A stretch of 64,000 bases of DNA from Acanthopleura granulata (taxonomy: Eukaryota; Mollusca; Polyplacophora; Chitonida; Chitonidae). The position numbers and the translations under genes are program-made. Below, in pieces: positions 11,124-22,780 of this stretch. The stretch is from assembly GCA_016165875.1 (NCBI GenBank), contig JABBOT010000001.1, positions 43,511,613 to 43,575,612 on the forward strand, read 5' to 3'. The notes beneath the pieces were generated by a model. That model had not been told where the DNA came from. It saw only the letters and a list, made by a program, of their open reading frames with translations, and made no database searches. The stretch's first letter is position 1. Every line of letters starts with the position of its first letter.

Positions 11124-12260
11124 GTGGCATATTCGAGTAAAGGGATCGAGGAGCCGAGTGAAATCTTGATGCTAGATCCCAGCCTGAACTACTCGCGGGT
11201 TCCTTTCGACGTAACTTTCCAAAATGTGCTTCAATGCTACACCTTACCAAAAATCAACACCGACACACTCGTCGAGAAATGCCACACGCAACCGATGGCC
11301 TGGTGGTAGAATCAACTCAATTTGGCCGTGTGGTGCGCCACCACCGGTTGTGGGGTGTCAAATGAAAATCACCTTGTAGCAAACACTACACAAATGAGCA
11401 ACTCTGCATTCCATTTCCATTAGTACTCTCAAGTGCGCCATATTCTGGAAGAGATTAAGGCACCACTTCCACAAGACGATGCATGGAGTCATCCCCTACG
11501 ACCAGAGGGCCTACGAGCGAATTTGCGCCGAGTTTTGTGTCCCGCCACACACAGACTGGCGGCAAAAAAGAAGTGGAAACCACGGGTTAGGCGTGCCTTA
11601 TTATTATGTCACGAGGACAGGATTTATGAAATCGCCCTACGGCTATGATCCTAGATGCATGTCATTCCAGTGGACACCAGAAAAGTTTCACATCGATTTC
11701 ATCTCGCAAGGCAGAGAGGCCACTCAAGCATGGGCCACATTAATCTCCGACAAATCTGAAGGGTTTACCCAGGCAGGTGTGGAATGCGTGAACGACACCA
11801 TTCGGACTGATGTTTGGGGCAATCCTCGGACCACAGGCACCGACCAGCAGCAGTATCATAGGCACGGCATTTGACGCGCAGAAGCAGTTCGGAGCTAATG
11901 TCGAAGACGCCTGTTGATCTGCCCTGTGCCATAGAACGTTACCAGAACGTCCTGAGGTACGCTCGCTCCAAGGTGGATTATGCGTTTGGCGTGGGTCTGT
12001 ACATGGCGCAAAATAATATGGACCCACAAATCGGAAAAATTGGTGGCTATAACAACGAGATCGTCATATCTAGAGCCCACCAGAAACTCCAGGTCAGTGG
12101 AGAGGTAAACTCGATAATTCACGCGCCTTCGACTGCTGAGACAAGCATTATAAAGCCGCGATCAGCTGCAGTACCCGTGGCGACTCAGGCGCCGACTCCA
12201 GTAGGTGAAGAACTTACCAAGAGAGCACGACGAAGAAAAACTGGTGTTAGTAACACTTAG
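11124..12260 (+). pseudogene. Polinton gene of unknown function, about 370 residues, multiple frameshifts
   Basis: The protein-like track steps through all three plus-strand frames. Frame at 11124 (about 60 residues); a middle part near 11479-11820 with VPYYYVTRTGF, DFISQGREATQAW and GFTQAGVECVNDTIRT; a short part at 11820-11895 with SSSIIGTAFDAQKQFGANVE; and a C-terminal part to 12260 with RYQNVLRYARSKVDYAFGVG, IGGYNNEIVIS and a basic end (KRARRRK). Continuity of aromatic-rich, well-ordered sequence across the breaks argues for a single ancestral gene. I do not recognise a named domain. The basic tail could bind DNA. The next frames, 12316-12636, are on the opposite strand. Confidence 0.55.
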
Positions 12261-12315
12261 CGTCGCCCTCGGGCTTTCATTGCTCTGGTTACGCTTAATG
12301 CAGCTGAACGGCCCC

Positions 12316-12636
12316 TTAAACGTTTCCAACCATGCCGATAACCAGAGCCCAAGCATTTTCGGCAATCCAGCTGAAGGATTTGCATAATGTGCTGGGGATC
12401 CAAGAGACGATGCTCCCTATAATACCTGGGAGAGCTGCTGCGGCATTACCGGCGAGTTTAGCTAGAAGCATGCCCAGGACCCGCAAGTGTTTTTTTACCA
12501 ACTCCTTAACGCCATCCGTTGGCGTGGTTGGTGGGGTCGGTGCTGCGCCACCAGTTAGCGCAAGCACCAGGGTCGACGCGAAAAAACCCAACGCAGTTAG
12601 GATACTGATTATGGTGACCCTCTTTTCGAGGGACAA
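12316..12636 (-). CDS. Short hydrophobic Polinton protein, two membrane segments
   Basis: The 106-residue frame opens with MSLEKRVTIISI followed by a membrane helix (ALGFFASTLVLALTGG), a proline-threonine linker (PTPPTTPTDG), an amphipathic basic stretch, then further hydrophobic helices (ALPGIIGSIVSWIP and AWALVIGMVGNV). The ATG is at 12636. The pattern suits a small virion-membrane or holin-like protein, but that is inference from hydropathy alone. It is one of the few frames in the Polinton open over its whole apparent length, although the frame runs past 12316 without an obvious natural end. Confidence 0.4.
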   Translation of the reverse strand: MSLEKRVTIISILTALGFFASTLVLALTGGAAPTPPTTPTDGVKELVKKHLRVLGMLLAKLAGNAAAALPGIIGSIVSWIPSTLCKSFSWIAENAWALVIGMVGNV

Positions 12637-12856
12637 AGTCCGAAGGCGTTCGGCAAGAGTTTTTTCCTCATGAACAGCGCTGCTGATCGTTTCCCTAATC
12701 CGACTGATTTGCGTGCGCAGAGCTGCATGGGTCAGAGAGGCGGCGGCAAGATCTCCTCGGTAGCCTCATTAATTTGTCTCCTTTTCAAAGGAACTTTCTC
12801 GTCAAGTGCAGTTATTCTAGCAAGCTTGTATGTGTTCTCCCCTCTTAAGGTCTGCA

Positions 12857-13351
12857 TTACCTTATCAAGCCCCAGCAGCTCACGTAGGGACAGGTAGGGC
12901 TCTGAAGTCTGGTGAGGGCCCTATCTATCTGAGATTCAGTCAACGTGGTTTCGATAGTTGCAACCACTTCAGATGTTTCCTGTACCGCTTTTTCCACATT
13001 CTCTGCAGCCACGGCTCCACCGAGGCCATTCTTAGCTTTCTGAAGAACTGTCACAACTTTAAGTGGCAGGTTGCCCCGCATCCAATCAACAAACCCAAGT
13101 TCATCGCTGATACCACTTTCAGTGCTGTTGTCTCTGATCTTGCCATTGGCTACGGCCTCCTGGGAAAAACAGTCACTGGGGTTGCCAAACCAAAACTTGA
13201 GTTCACCCCCGCGATGAGGGCTGCTTACCGTCGAAGTAGGTTCAGCTATGGCCACGAAGGACGTGCTTATCAAACAAGGAATTATTTCAGCAGATATTAT
13301 TAAGCAATGGCCTGTACAGCGATGGTGGTTGGGAGTGACCCGTAAATGCAC
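12857..13351 (-). pseudogene. Polinton reading frame, helical, unknown function
   Basis: The open minus-strand frame of 164 residues has a plausible protein core in its second half: GFVDWMRGNLPLKVVTVLQK, a glycine-alanine stretch, then VQETSEVVATIETTLTESQI, which is strongly helical. The first third looks like read-through of non-coding DNA. The family is not recognised. Confidence 0.35.
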
Positions 13352-14106
13352 TTGCCTTCTCCGATAGCAACTTCCTCTTCTCAGCCCTTCGACTGTCCAT
13401 GTGGAGCGTAAACGCCACGATAAAGCTATAGAACAACCCCAGGTGACGGCGTGGTCTCAAAAAGAACAAAGCGTCTGGGCTGGATTATTGACGAACTTCG
13501 TCGACTGGGGCACGCACAGCGCACATTTCGCGATCTCGAAACGCCATGCCCGAGTACGCTCAGGTCATGGGGAAAACTCTTAGCCTAGCAGAGAAGGAAC
13601 CTGTCCTAAGCGACTTCTATCCACCGTCGGAGTGCCAAAGGAACGCGAGATCGCCTTCACCCTCCTCGGGATGGGTGTAACCGCCCTGGTCGCCTACAAA
13701 CTCACCGAGTAATCCGAAAAGATTGTGCTGGATTCTAGTAAGAGATCCTCGCTGTAATGGCTAGCACAACCTGAGACGTGAGGCTCGAGTTAATTTTCGA
13801 TACCATGGGCTAATATCCTCCGCGATCTTAGAGGTTGACTACTGCGCCTGCCGCAGCAAGATTCCTGGTCCTATGGCTCATGTACTGGTTGATAGTGAAC
13901 ACAAGTCGTTTGATCAATGGCGGCAGGAGAAAACACAGCAATGCATTTCGCACCAAAGGTGCTGGAGAACTCGACCAACCTCCGGGCGACGATCGGGCAG
14001 CTGCCCGACCCTGTCGCTGCCGCCTGTTGTAGGCTTATCAGGCTGTTCGAATACCTTGCTTATGATGCCTACTACCATAGCCGATTAGTTGTCTATTCGT
14101 CTATCG
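13352..14106. other. Polinton interior, fragmented frames only
   Basis: Short protein-like strings occur (for example near 13545-13620 and 13917-14100 on the plus strand), but no frame or domain can be followed. The part just before 14107 probably includes the lost N-terminus of the integrase. Confidence 0.35.
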
Positions 14107-14646
14107 AAGATATCCTATAGCCCCAAGGCCTACTGGAGAGGCATTGCCGCCATAAAAACACTAGTTTCTACTGCCAAGGTCTCTGAAGGTACAGCTCGCG
14201 ATTGGTTGAAAAAAAACAGGCCATCTGCCAGATTTTCCTACCATCCTCATGGCATATTCCACGGCCAAAATTTGGAATTGCTGCACCAAATGAGGCCCAT
14301 CAAGGTGACCTGCTCTTTCTACCACACGAAAAGGTAGGCAAGTGCACCTGCAAGTATGCTCTCACAGTGGTCGATGAGTTAAAGCAGCTGAGCTTCTAAC
14401 CACAAAACGAGCCCAAGGGGTTCCTAATGCTCTGAACCGTATCTATAAGTGAGGGACTCTTACGTGGCCTAAACTGATGCAGATCGACCCAGGGCGAGAG
14501 TTCATGGGTGCCCTGAGACAGCTGCTCAAGAAGCCTGGGTTTCTGTCAGGCGTGGGCGTGTGGATATCCATCGGGACTAGGGGATAGTTCAGCGGTTCAA
14601 TCGGATCCTCGCCGAGCGACTTTCGGGCCTCAGCCTCAGCCGATAT
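14107..14646 (+). pseudogene. Polinton retrovirus-like integrase, catalytically broken
   Basis: The track runs SPKAYWRGIAAIKTLVS and SEGTARDWLKK in frame 1. It then jumps to frame 3 (IPRPKFGIAAPNEAHQGDLL, YALTVVD), frame 2 (IDPGREFMGALRQLL) and back to frame 1 (RGRVDIHRD, stop, GIVQRFNRILAERLSG). This is the integrase core with its D-D-E triad: Asp in HQGDLL, Asp in IDPGRE, and the third position in GIVQRFN, where Gln replaces the expected Glu. The enzyme would insert the element DNA into the chromosome. Three frameshifts, two in-frame stops and the lost Glu make it inactive. It converges tail to tail on the PolB fragment. Confidence 0.7.
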
Positions 14647-15229
14647 TGAGGTAGCTCTTTTGGTGTCGGGTGAGTGGATCATCATGGCGTGGTGCAGTGC
14701 TTAGGGGGTGTTCTTTTCTGTACCTTTCGAACTCAGTCCTCGGGAAATAGGCTGCATCTTCCATGGGCATATACAACCACTCACCCTTGTCGCGCCACTG
14801 CGCTGGGGGAACTGGAGGAAGGTTCGTTATCCCTATGAGACAAATGACACAAAAGGCTTCGTTGCAGCTGCAGGCTTTTGAGGCCACGCTCTGCTGAAAC
14901 CCTTCGAGCTTGCAGAGTGCTGTTTTCTTCACATAGATGAAATCGGTTGCCACTCGGCCAGCCTCCTCGGGTTCAAAGCTTGAAAGCATAGAAATTAGGT
15001 TGATGTGGGCATAGGCAAGCATGGAGGCCTTGAGGGGGACGTTCTGTAGCTGTAAGCCGTCGAAGTAGGTGAGGATATGACTTTGGCGGGTGTCTCTGAC
15101 CAGGTAGTCAAGCTCTCCTTCATCAGTAACCAGTCGTCGTGTCAGCCATTTTCCGCCAGCCTTGCTACCCTGCGTGAATTTCCCGATGATGTTGCACCCC
15201 TTGTTACGGTCTTCAAGGAGCCACACCAT
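14636..15229 (-). pseudogene. Polinton protein-primed DNA polymerase (PolB), C-terminal fragment
   Basis: A 197-residue open frame contains KASMLAYAHINLISMLSSF followed by EEAGRVATDFIYVKK. The latter fits the position of palm motif C of B-family polymerases (usual DTDS), here ATDF. The C-terminal part is Trp/Tyr-rich (QWRDKGEWLYMPMEDAAYF). The upstream palm motifs are missing: the frame ends at 15229, just before the tail of LINE copy B at 15246, and an N-terminal fragment lies beyond that LINE at 21076-21873. The polymerase would replicate the Polinton. Assignment to PolB is by motif and by the convergent integrase. Confidence 0.6.
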
Positions 15230-15479
15230 AGTCTGCTTATGAAAGGAATGAATGAATGATTATGGCTTAACGCCACATCGGCAATATCTCAGCCATATCG
15301 TGGCGAGAACAAGGTAGAACCACGAGACAGTTCAGGTTTTCGATAGTGACATGAGAACATTAAAAACAAACCAAAAACGTATGGACATGATTAAAATCAG
15401 GTAAGAGAACCAAAACAGTTAAAACTCGAAAACCAGCATATTAAGGAAGTTTTATGACGAGTATGTATGAAAATAAAAT

Positions 15480-18400
15480 TTATATTTTATGATACAGGCC
15501 AATGGCCTTCAAATATTTTATGACAGCGTCGCCAGCGATGCTGTCAAACAAATCATATATGGAGTTTACTGTGTAGAATTTTTGCCGCACATGGGCCAAG
15601 TCTAAACAGTCAACCAGGATATGTTTGATGCCGTATTCAGCATCACATCCAACACACTCCGGAGCACTGCTCCCATCCAGGATAAAATTGTGTGTTAGAC
15701 GAGAATGCCCAACACGGCATCTTGTTAAAACCACTTGGTCTCTACAAGACATACCCAGTGTATAAGAATTATGGCCAATGACGGGGTGAATAGCGTGCAG
15801 TTTATTACACACCTGCACGTCCCATTCATCCTGCCAAAGGCGACGAATATACTTAAGAATGTTAGATCTACAATCAGCGTATGGGATTTTAACTTTTGAT
15901 ACGGATTTATTTAGGGCAGCCTTTGCCTTCCTGTCCACGACTGTGTTTCCATGGATACCAACATGGCTTGGTATCCAACAGAATATAATATCTTTGCCTC
16001 TTTTAATCAATTTTCTATGTAAGGCTAAAATTTCCAGAATAAGCGGGTTTTTCAATTTATTATTCTGCATTGCCAAAAGGCAGGAGAGGGAGTCACTACA
16101 TACCATTGCTCTCTGGGCACGCCCAGAGGAAACATATGATAAGGCCACGAGTACAGCCCTGGCTTGCGCAGAAAAGATAGACGATGCAGACGGAAGATGA
16201 AGAGAAGAGACCCGCTGTTCTAAGACAGCCGCAGCCGCAACACTGTCCCCATCCTTCGACCCATCAGTGTATATAAATCTATAATTTGGATAATTAGCCT
16301 TAATTTCAGCAAAAGCTTGTTGAATTATAAGAAGGTTTGTATTCGTTTTATTATGTTGACGTAGATCAAATATTAGTTTAGGTTGTGGAAGAAGCCAGGG
16401 AGGAGACTCCGGTAAAGATAGTGGAGCTATCTCCTCTACCTTGATGTTAGCTTCCACAACATGGTCCCGTATACGAAGACCGAACGGAGGGATCTTGTTA
16501 GGACATTTAGTATATTTGTCTACATATGATGGATTGAAAACACAGTCGTAGGCAGGGTTTGTTGGGTGAGCTTTAAGCTTCGTTGTATATTGAAGGCTCA
16601 GTTTAATACGTCGGTCATGTAAAGAAGGCTCATTCGCCTCCACGTATAAACTCTCTACTGGTGAAGTTCTAAAGGCACCAAGGCTGAGCCTCAGACCTTG
16701 GTGATGGACCGGATCCAACATTTTAAGATATGATTTCCCAGCGGAACCATAAATGATGGACCCATAGTCCAATTTCGACCTCACCAGAGAACGATATAAA
16801 TTAAGTAAAACAGATCGGTCAGCACCCCAATCGGTGCTAGACACGACCTTATTTATATCGAGAGGCTTTATACATTTAGCTTTAAGCGTTTTCATGTGAG
16901 GTATAAAAGGTAGTTTACTATCGAATATAACTCCTAAAAATTTATTTTCCCCAGCAATCTTTACTGGTTCACCACAAAATTTAAGCTCAGGGTCTAGATG
17001 AAGTTTGCGTGTATTACAGAAATGCATACCGACGGTTTTAGAAGTACAAAATCTAAAACCATTGGCAACTGCACATTTCTCGATCTTATTGAGACAAAGC
17101 TGCAGTTGCCGCTCGATGTTATTTATATTTTTCGCCCGGTAGCATATCAGAAAATCATCTAGATATAAACAACCCTCGGTTCCAGATGTTAATGTTTGGG
17201 CCAAGCTATTAATTTTTATGCTGAACAGCGTAGGTGAAAGGATACTGCCCTGGGGTACACCCATCTCTTGCTCATAAGAGTCCGAAAGAGTGGACCCCAC
17301 CCGTACCTTAAACTGACGATTTCACAAAAATTTGGATATAAATATAGGTAATTGACCTTTAAGGCCCATATCCGCGAGGTCTTTTAAAATGCCATATTTC
17401 CATGTGGTGTCGTAGGCCTTTTCAAGGTAAAAAAATATTGACACCACATGTTCATTATTAATAACACCATCGCGAATGAAACTTTCAAGTCGAACAAGGT
17501 GATCCACTGTGGATCTACCTTGACGAATATCACATTGGATATTAGATAGTAACTTGTTGGTTTCAAGAAACTAAACAAGTCTATCATTTATCATCCGTTC
17601 CATAGTCTCACAGACGCAACTGGTAAGAGCTATGGGACGGTAATTATTTGGATCAGTATGATCCTTACCCGGTTTGGGAACCGGGATAATACATACCTCC
17701 CTCCAAGAGGGTGGAAAATTACCAGTTATCCAAATATCGTTCAGTAAGTCCAAGAGAGTCTCAAATGGTGCAGGTGGTAAATGGTTCAGAAATTTATAAT
17801 ATACATCATCAGGACTACATGCAGTATCATGTGCCTTTCTCAGTGCAGTTTTTAGTTCATCGATATTAAAAGGACGATTACAATCTTCTACGTTTTTAGA
17901 AGAAAAGGGCAATTTCATTTTCTCCTTCTGGTTTTTGATATGCTGAAATTCTGAAGAATAATTCTCAGAAGAAGATTTTTTAGAAATTGATTCCGCTAAT
18001 TTATTACCTATATCGGATGGAGAAGTTAGTATGTTATCTCCATCTTTCAAGTGCTGGACTTTTGCTTTGTTATTTTTGCCCTTACGTTTCTGAACCATAT
18101 TCCAGACCTTACGCATAGGTGTTTTGGACGTAATGCCTGAAACGAAGTTCCGCCAACAAGATCGTCTCTTGGACTTAAGTAATCGGCCAGCCTTAGCTCC
18201 AAGAATACGAACATGGTTTAAATTTTCATCAGTAGGACAATGATTGAATATACGTTCGGCCCTTTTAGGGTAATTTATGACTTTACGACAGTCATTGTCG
18301 TACCAGGGTTTACTTTTGGATTTTGGACTGGTCGAGGTCTTAGGGATGGTTCTATCTGCAGCTCGTAATGTAAGCTCATTAAATTTAAATATAGGGTCAT

Positions 18401-19175
18401 CTGCTGCATTGAGAGTCTGTGGAGTGATATCAGCCTCACAGAACATCTCAAATGCCATCCAATCTGCTTTATCGAACTTCCACCTAGCTACACGTTCTAA
18501 AGAATCAGAAGTGACATACTCTAGGATAATAGGAAAATGGTCACTACCACAAAGATCCTTATGCACTCTTCAAGAAAAATCCAGGAGAAGCGACGGATCG
18601 GTGATAGTGAGATCGATAGCAGAATAAATGCCATTTCCCACATGTAAATGAGTATTAGAACCATCATTGAAATAACACAGTTCCTCCTTGGTTAAAAAAT
18701 CTTCTACTACCTTGCCCTTGTTATTTATGTTGTTACTTCCCCATAAGGGGTTATGGGAATTAAAATCGCCCATTATTATGAACGTTGTAGGTAATTGTTC
18801 TTTCAAATTATTTAACTGTAAAGCTGACAAAGAAGTGTTCGGAGGAATATAAACCGAACACAAAGTAAGTGTCTTAGACAATGAGACACGAACGGCCACA
18901 GCCTGAAGTTCTGTATCCAGAGCAACAGGACTGTGGATAATATTGTTATTTATGAAGATAGAGGAGCCGCCTGCAGCTCGCTCTTCTTCGTGACAAAATG
19001 TTCTATAAAGTGAATAATTTTTCAAAGTTATTTTATCTTTGTCAGATGTCGTCAGGTGAGTTTCCTGAAGACAAAGGGCAATAGGATTTAATGATTGGAC
19101 CAGCTGTGTTATTTCAATAAAATTAACCTTAAGACCTCGACAATTCCACTGTATAATTTTGTCGTATGCAGACAT
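15480..19175 (-). pseudogene. Copy B ORF2: endonuclease / RT / RNase H, three nonsense codons
   Basis: The frame starts at the ATG at 19175 (TAATG overlap with ORF1) and would end at 15480. It is interrupted by Trp-to-stop changes near 18570 and 17571 and a Ser-to-stop change near 17322; otherwise the frame is open. Visible landmarks are GDFNSHN and SDHFPI (endonuclease), the fingers/palm of RT, QGSILSP, catalytic YLDD, and RNase H with YTDGSKDG, ARAVLVAL (the usual Glu is Gln here), CSDSLSCL and the final Asp in VDRKAK. The C-terminal knuckle is CVGCDAEYGIKHILVDC. The last 606 codons (17300-15480) are uninterrupted. Confidence 0.9.
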
Positions 19176-20534
19176 TACGGAGGGAGGACTATAGGAGATT
19201 TGTCTTTATGTTTGGATCGAGGACGACCCTTCCTTGGAGATCGGCTGGAAGATCTCCTTGGTGCGGGTGATGTATCCACTCTATCCGCATCTAATGTTGA
19301 AGGGACAACGTTCTCCAACGATCCAAACCTGTTAAATGTTTGGACAGGATCTCGAGTGGCCTTAGAAAGCCGTTCTGTTGGGCCACTCGGTTTACTGGTT
19401 TTAATATTACTTTGAAGTTTGTTATTGGATTTGTTTTTGTCATTATCATTTTTAGAGGGCTGAGGTTCAGGTATATGTATTCTGTATTCTTTACTGGTTT
19501 TATTTCTTGTACTGAGGTGGTTTGGGTTGATTAAGAGTTCCGGACAGGTTGAACTAAAGGTTCAAAAGAGATCGAGGTAGGTTTGTCGTTTCCAATGGGC
19601 CAAGTCAAGGAAGTCTGAGTTGCGAAAGATCTTGCAGCCCGCTTCACTACATTGGCGAACGAAGTCTGCGGTGATGTAGTAGAAACCGGGGCCAATTTGC
19701 ATGCCTCCTGATAGGAAATGTTGTTTTTAGTTTTTAAAGTGATTGTTTGTTTTTCTGTAATGAAAAGAGGACAGTCCTTGGAGGAAGCCATGTGATCTCG
19801 GCCGCAATTGCAGCACTTAACTGTGCTGCTGCAGTCAAAACCCTCATGACCTTCACTGTCTCATCGGAAACAAACCAGTTTATTTTTACACTGGCCTTTG
19901 CCATGACGAAATTTTTGGCAAGTAAAACATCGTGTCGGGTTAGGTATGTATAAATCGACATTAACCCTATACGGACCAATGTAGATATATGATGGTAGAG
20001 AGGTACTGTTAAAGGTTATGAGATATGGGTTTAATTTGAGGATGTTGCCAGCTTTTTTTGTTGTGAAACGCTTCACTTTGACAACACCCTGTGGTTTTAA
20101 TTCTGTACAGATTTCTTCTTCAGATAGGTCAAAGATATCCCCATCCCTGTCACGTATTATTCCCTGACAGCTGTTCAGGGTATTGTGAGGGGTGTAAAAA
20201 CAGATATATGGGAAATTTTATTCAATGATAGTAAATTTTTAGATTGTTGTTTCCGGAAACATTCGATGAGCATGTCTCCGGATCGCAGCTTTTTAACGTT
20301 TTTTAAAGTGCTTGCTGCACCCTCCAAAGCCCTCTTCAAAAGAAAAGGATGTATTTTCGAGGCCGGCCTTTGTTCACTCTTTGTTGAGAGAAAAATAAAA
20401 GCCGGCCAACTTTCCCGTCCAGTGTCTAGAGGGTCTGATAGAACCTCCAGCTTCCTCTTTTTATCAGCCACTGAATTTGGCTGAGACGACGATCGAATGT
20501 TAGAAACATTTTTTGAAAGATTTAGGGGATTCAT
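19175..20534 (-). pseudogene. Copy B ORF1: Gag-like protein
   Basis: The start at 20534 gives MNPLNLSKNVSNIRSSSQ, followed by a nuclear-signal-like KKRKLE. The frame breaks near 20190 (one base lost relative to copy A), and a stop sits inside the second zinc knuckle near 19861 (Arg-to-stop context CFR, stop, DSE). The first knuckle (CFTCQKFRHGKGQC) and third knuckle are still readable. A further stop at 19531 precedes the C-terminal basic region. Confidence 0.82.
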
Positions 20535-21075
20535 AATAAATGGTTAGGGATTCACCCCACGTGTTCCCCACGGAGTGCCAACAAGGGCGATGCCTGAACC
20601 TGGGGATACCCAGCAGGAAAGACACCAAGGATTCCACATGGGGTATACTCAAATAGATGGCCTTAATATGCACACCTCATTCCCCACCCGAGCTCCTCCG
20701 TCACCCACCCAATGAAGGAGGTTGCACATCAGACACGGACTACTTGAGTGACCCTACAGCCACCGCCTCAAACGCAATACCACGAACGAAATTTGAGAAA
20801 AATCATTTGTTCTCTAAAGAGTGTTTATATAGAGAAGTTTTGGAACCACGCAGAGGCTGGCGTGACCAGCCGATTGATCGGAGCAGGTTATCCGACCGCC
20901 CGTCGTTGGAGAAGTAAGGACCGAAGTGGAGTGTTGGGCGTGAGGATCTCGCAAGATGAACCCGTCCTCAGCCACCAGGATCCCGTCCTCCCCCATTACT
21001 GGTCGCAACCCACGGCAAACAGGTTGCCCCTATTAGTCGCCTTGTACGACAAGCCCGGGGAGGCTGTGGATGTGC

Positions 21076-21873
21076 TCAAACCGTATTACCGGTGTGGGCT
21101 TCCAGCCTTTTTTGATTGGCGTGATTCTCACCAAGAGGTCTCTCGGGCAGTTCGGGGTTACCTAGCTTGGTGGTGAGCCGTCCGTGTCCTCTAGGTGCGG
21201 CCGCCCTGTAGCACGAACTGGTCGACCCCGAGTTGCCTGTCTTGCCCACCCAACAGTCAGACAGATAAGGGCTCGCCCTGGGTATCTTGCCGGATGGCCT
21301 GCCAGAAGTCGCCCTCATAGATGTGGACCTGTCTGCTTTGGGGGAAGTGGAGATCTTTCGACCAAGCGTAGCCATTGTGGCATATGAGCTTTATATTATC
21401 CCTGACTGAGTTGCCTCCAAACTGGTACTTCCCACTGTTGTATATGTCCACGCCGGCAATGTCCCGCATGACGATTGCGCTTTTAAGGATCCTTTCTAGT
21501 TCAGCCACATCATCGACTTCGTCTCTAAATGGGAATTTCAATGCCCTCTTAGCACACCGCATGGATGGGTATATCAAATGGGACCTCGTCTCTAAATGGT
21601 AATTTCAATAGCGGCCGGGGGTGCCAACTCTTTCTGCCATGCCCTCTGATCACGCCGTCGCGCATTTCGATATCCACACGCGAGACAGAGCCTTTGTTTG
21701 TCAGTAACACCAACCCCACAAATTAGGCTAGGTTGTGTACATGAGCCCTTTCGGAGTTTTGCTAGGTGAACCTTACAGAAGTCCCAAAGACAGAGATCTG
21801 TTGAGGTTAAGGTGAGCCACTTGCATGTGTTGTGTCGCTTGGCCATTGTGGGATTGTACTGGTATATGAGCAA
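21076..21873 (-). pseudogene. Probable Polinton PolB N-terminal fragment
   Basis: The frame at 21577-21257 (about 106 residues) contains GGNSVRDNIKLICHNGYAW and RQVHIYEGDFWQAI. It continues past a stop at 21257 with GGQDRQLGVDQFVLQGGRT toward 21076. Upstream, 21873-21592 holds a cysteine-containing stretch (LICGVG, LCLACGYRNARRR) that may be a zinc-binding part of the same protein. Same strand and element as the PolB C-terminus, separated from it by LINE copy B. No exonuclease or palm motif is identifiable, so the PolB label rests on position and general appearance. Confidence 0.45.
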
Positions 21874-22051
21874 CGGTCTGGATATCTTTAGAAGGTAAAG
21901 CCCCCAGCCGGAGAGGATGGTGGGCCGTCCCTGGGGTTTTCCCTTATGGCTTGAGGACCAAACTGACGTAAGCTCCAGCTTAAATAATTTTTTATATAAA
22001 CGAACTCGCCTCGACCTACATGTATAAATTCGTAATTTTTATGTAGGCGAT

Positions 22052-22151
22052 CGAGCCTGTTAGGCTTTGCCTCTGGGTTGGAACATAGGCTGGGGACCTC
22101 CCTGGGCCATGGAATGGCTCCCAATAGTTTGTGTCACTTGACTTCCCTGCT
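22052..22151 (-). repeat. Polinton right inverted terminal repeat
   Basis: Inverted match to 8251-8345, ending TCCCTGCT at 22151. The host repeat resumes immediately after it. Confidence 0.75.
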
Positions 22152-22780
22152 ACTAATCGTGCAACGACTGGATATGTCGTTGACTAACTACTGGGCACCG
22201 CCATGTTGGGACTACTTCGTGTAAATCACATTCGTTTCACTTCGCTGATATATCATTCACTTTTCTTCCACCTGCAATCCTAAGGGTTACATTCAAGCCA
22301 GAATTGTCAATTTATTGGTATCTTTCGAAAATGCTGCCCCACTTGTGCGGCCAATATCAATGCGACGATGGTTCCTAAGTGCGTGCGAGGGCTATTTTAG
22401 TCTTGACTATAGGGAGATAGCCTTGGAGAAACCGACCACATCAAATTTGCGGACAAATGGGTCAACATATTTTAAAAAAGCGTATTTCACAGAAGAATGT
22501 GTACAATCGAGGGCATAGAACCGCATAAGTCGTGAAAATCAACAGAAATGTGAATAGTTCCCCTTAGTTCATTCGCAGTTCTTACAGGTACGACGGTCTC
22601 ATATACACCGTTTATAGTTAGTACAACAAAACTTAGTTTACTAGAGATATTCCATCAAACACTTTCTATCAAAGTTTCTTCAATTCTGCTATCAGTACAC
22701 CGCTTGTAAATATATACGGAGAGCCCAGTATTCATAACCGTCTAACGACCTCTTGCAACTATCCATGGAAAGTCATACCC
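22152..22780 (+). repeat. Dispersed host repeat R1, right part
   Basis: Positions 22155-22440 resemble 33205-33490 (shared tttccacctgaaattctaa-like and gtgcgagggctattttagtc-like strings). Positions 22597-22780 resemble 7909-8070, which shows a second head-to-tail unit. No coding capacity is apparent. Confidence 0.65.

Larger units (their letters stand above)
15246..21072 (-). mobile_element. Non-LTR retrotransposon family 1, copy B
   Basis: The element runs from an (AATG)n-type tail at 15246 to a 5' end at about 21072, where similarity to copies A and E stops inside the first 5' UTR unit. It is slightly 5'-truncated: only one of the two 80-base 5' units is kept. It lies between the two PolB fragments of the Polinton, so it inserted after the Polinton. 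It has the best-preserved ORF2 of the window. No matching target duplication was identified. Confidence 0.88.
8251..22151. mobile_element. Decayed Polinton/Maverick DNA transposon, split by LINE copy B
   Basis: The element is bounded by inverted terminal repeats (8251-8345 and 22052-22151) that begin AGCAGGGA and end TCCCTGCT. It sits inside host repeat R1, which resumes at 22152. Inside are a retrovirus-like integrase on the plus strand (14107-14646), PolB-type polymerase fragments on the minus strand (14636-15229 and 21076-21873), and several unassigned frames. Integrase plus PolB within inverted repeats is diagnostic of Polintons. Without copy B it spans only about 8.1 kb, versus 15-20 kb for intact members, so large parts are deleted. 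All recognised genes are broken. A clean 6-bp target duplication is not visible. Confidence 0.75.
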
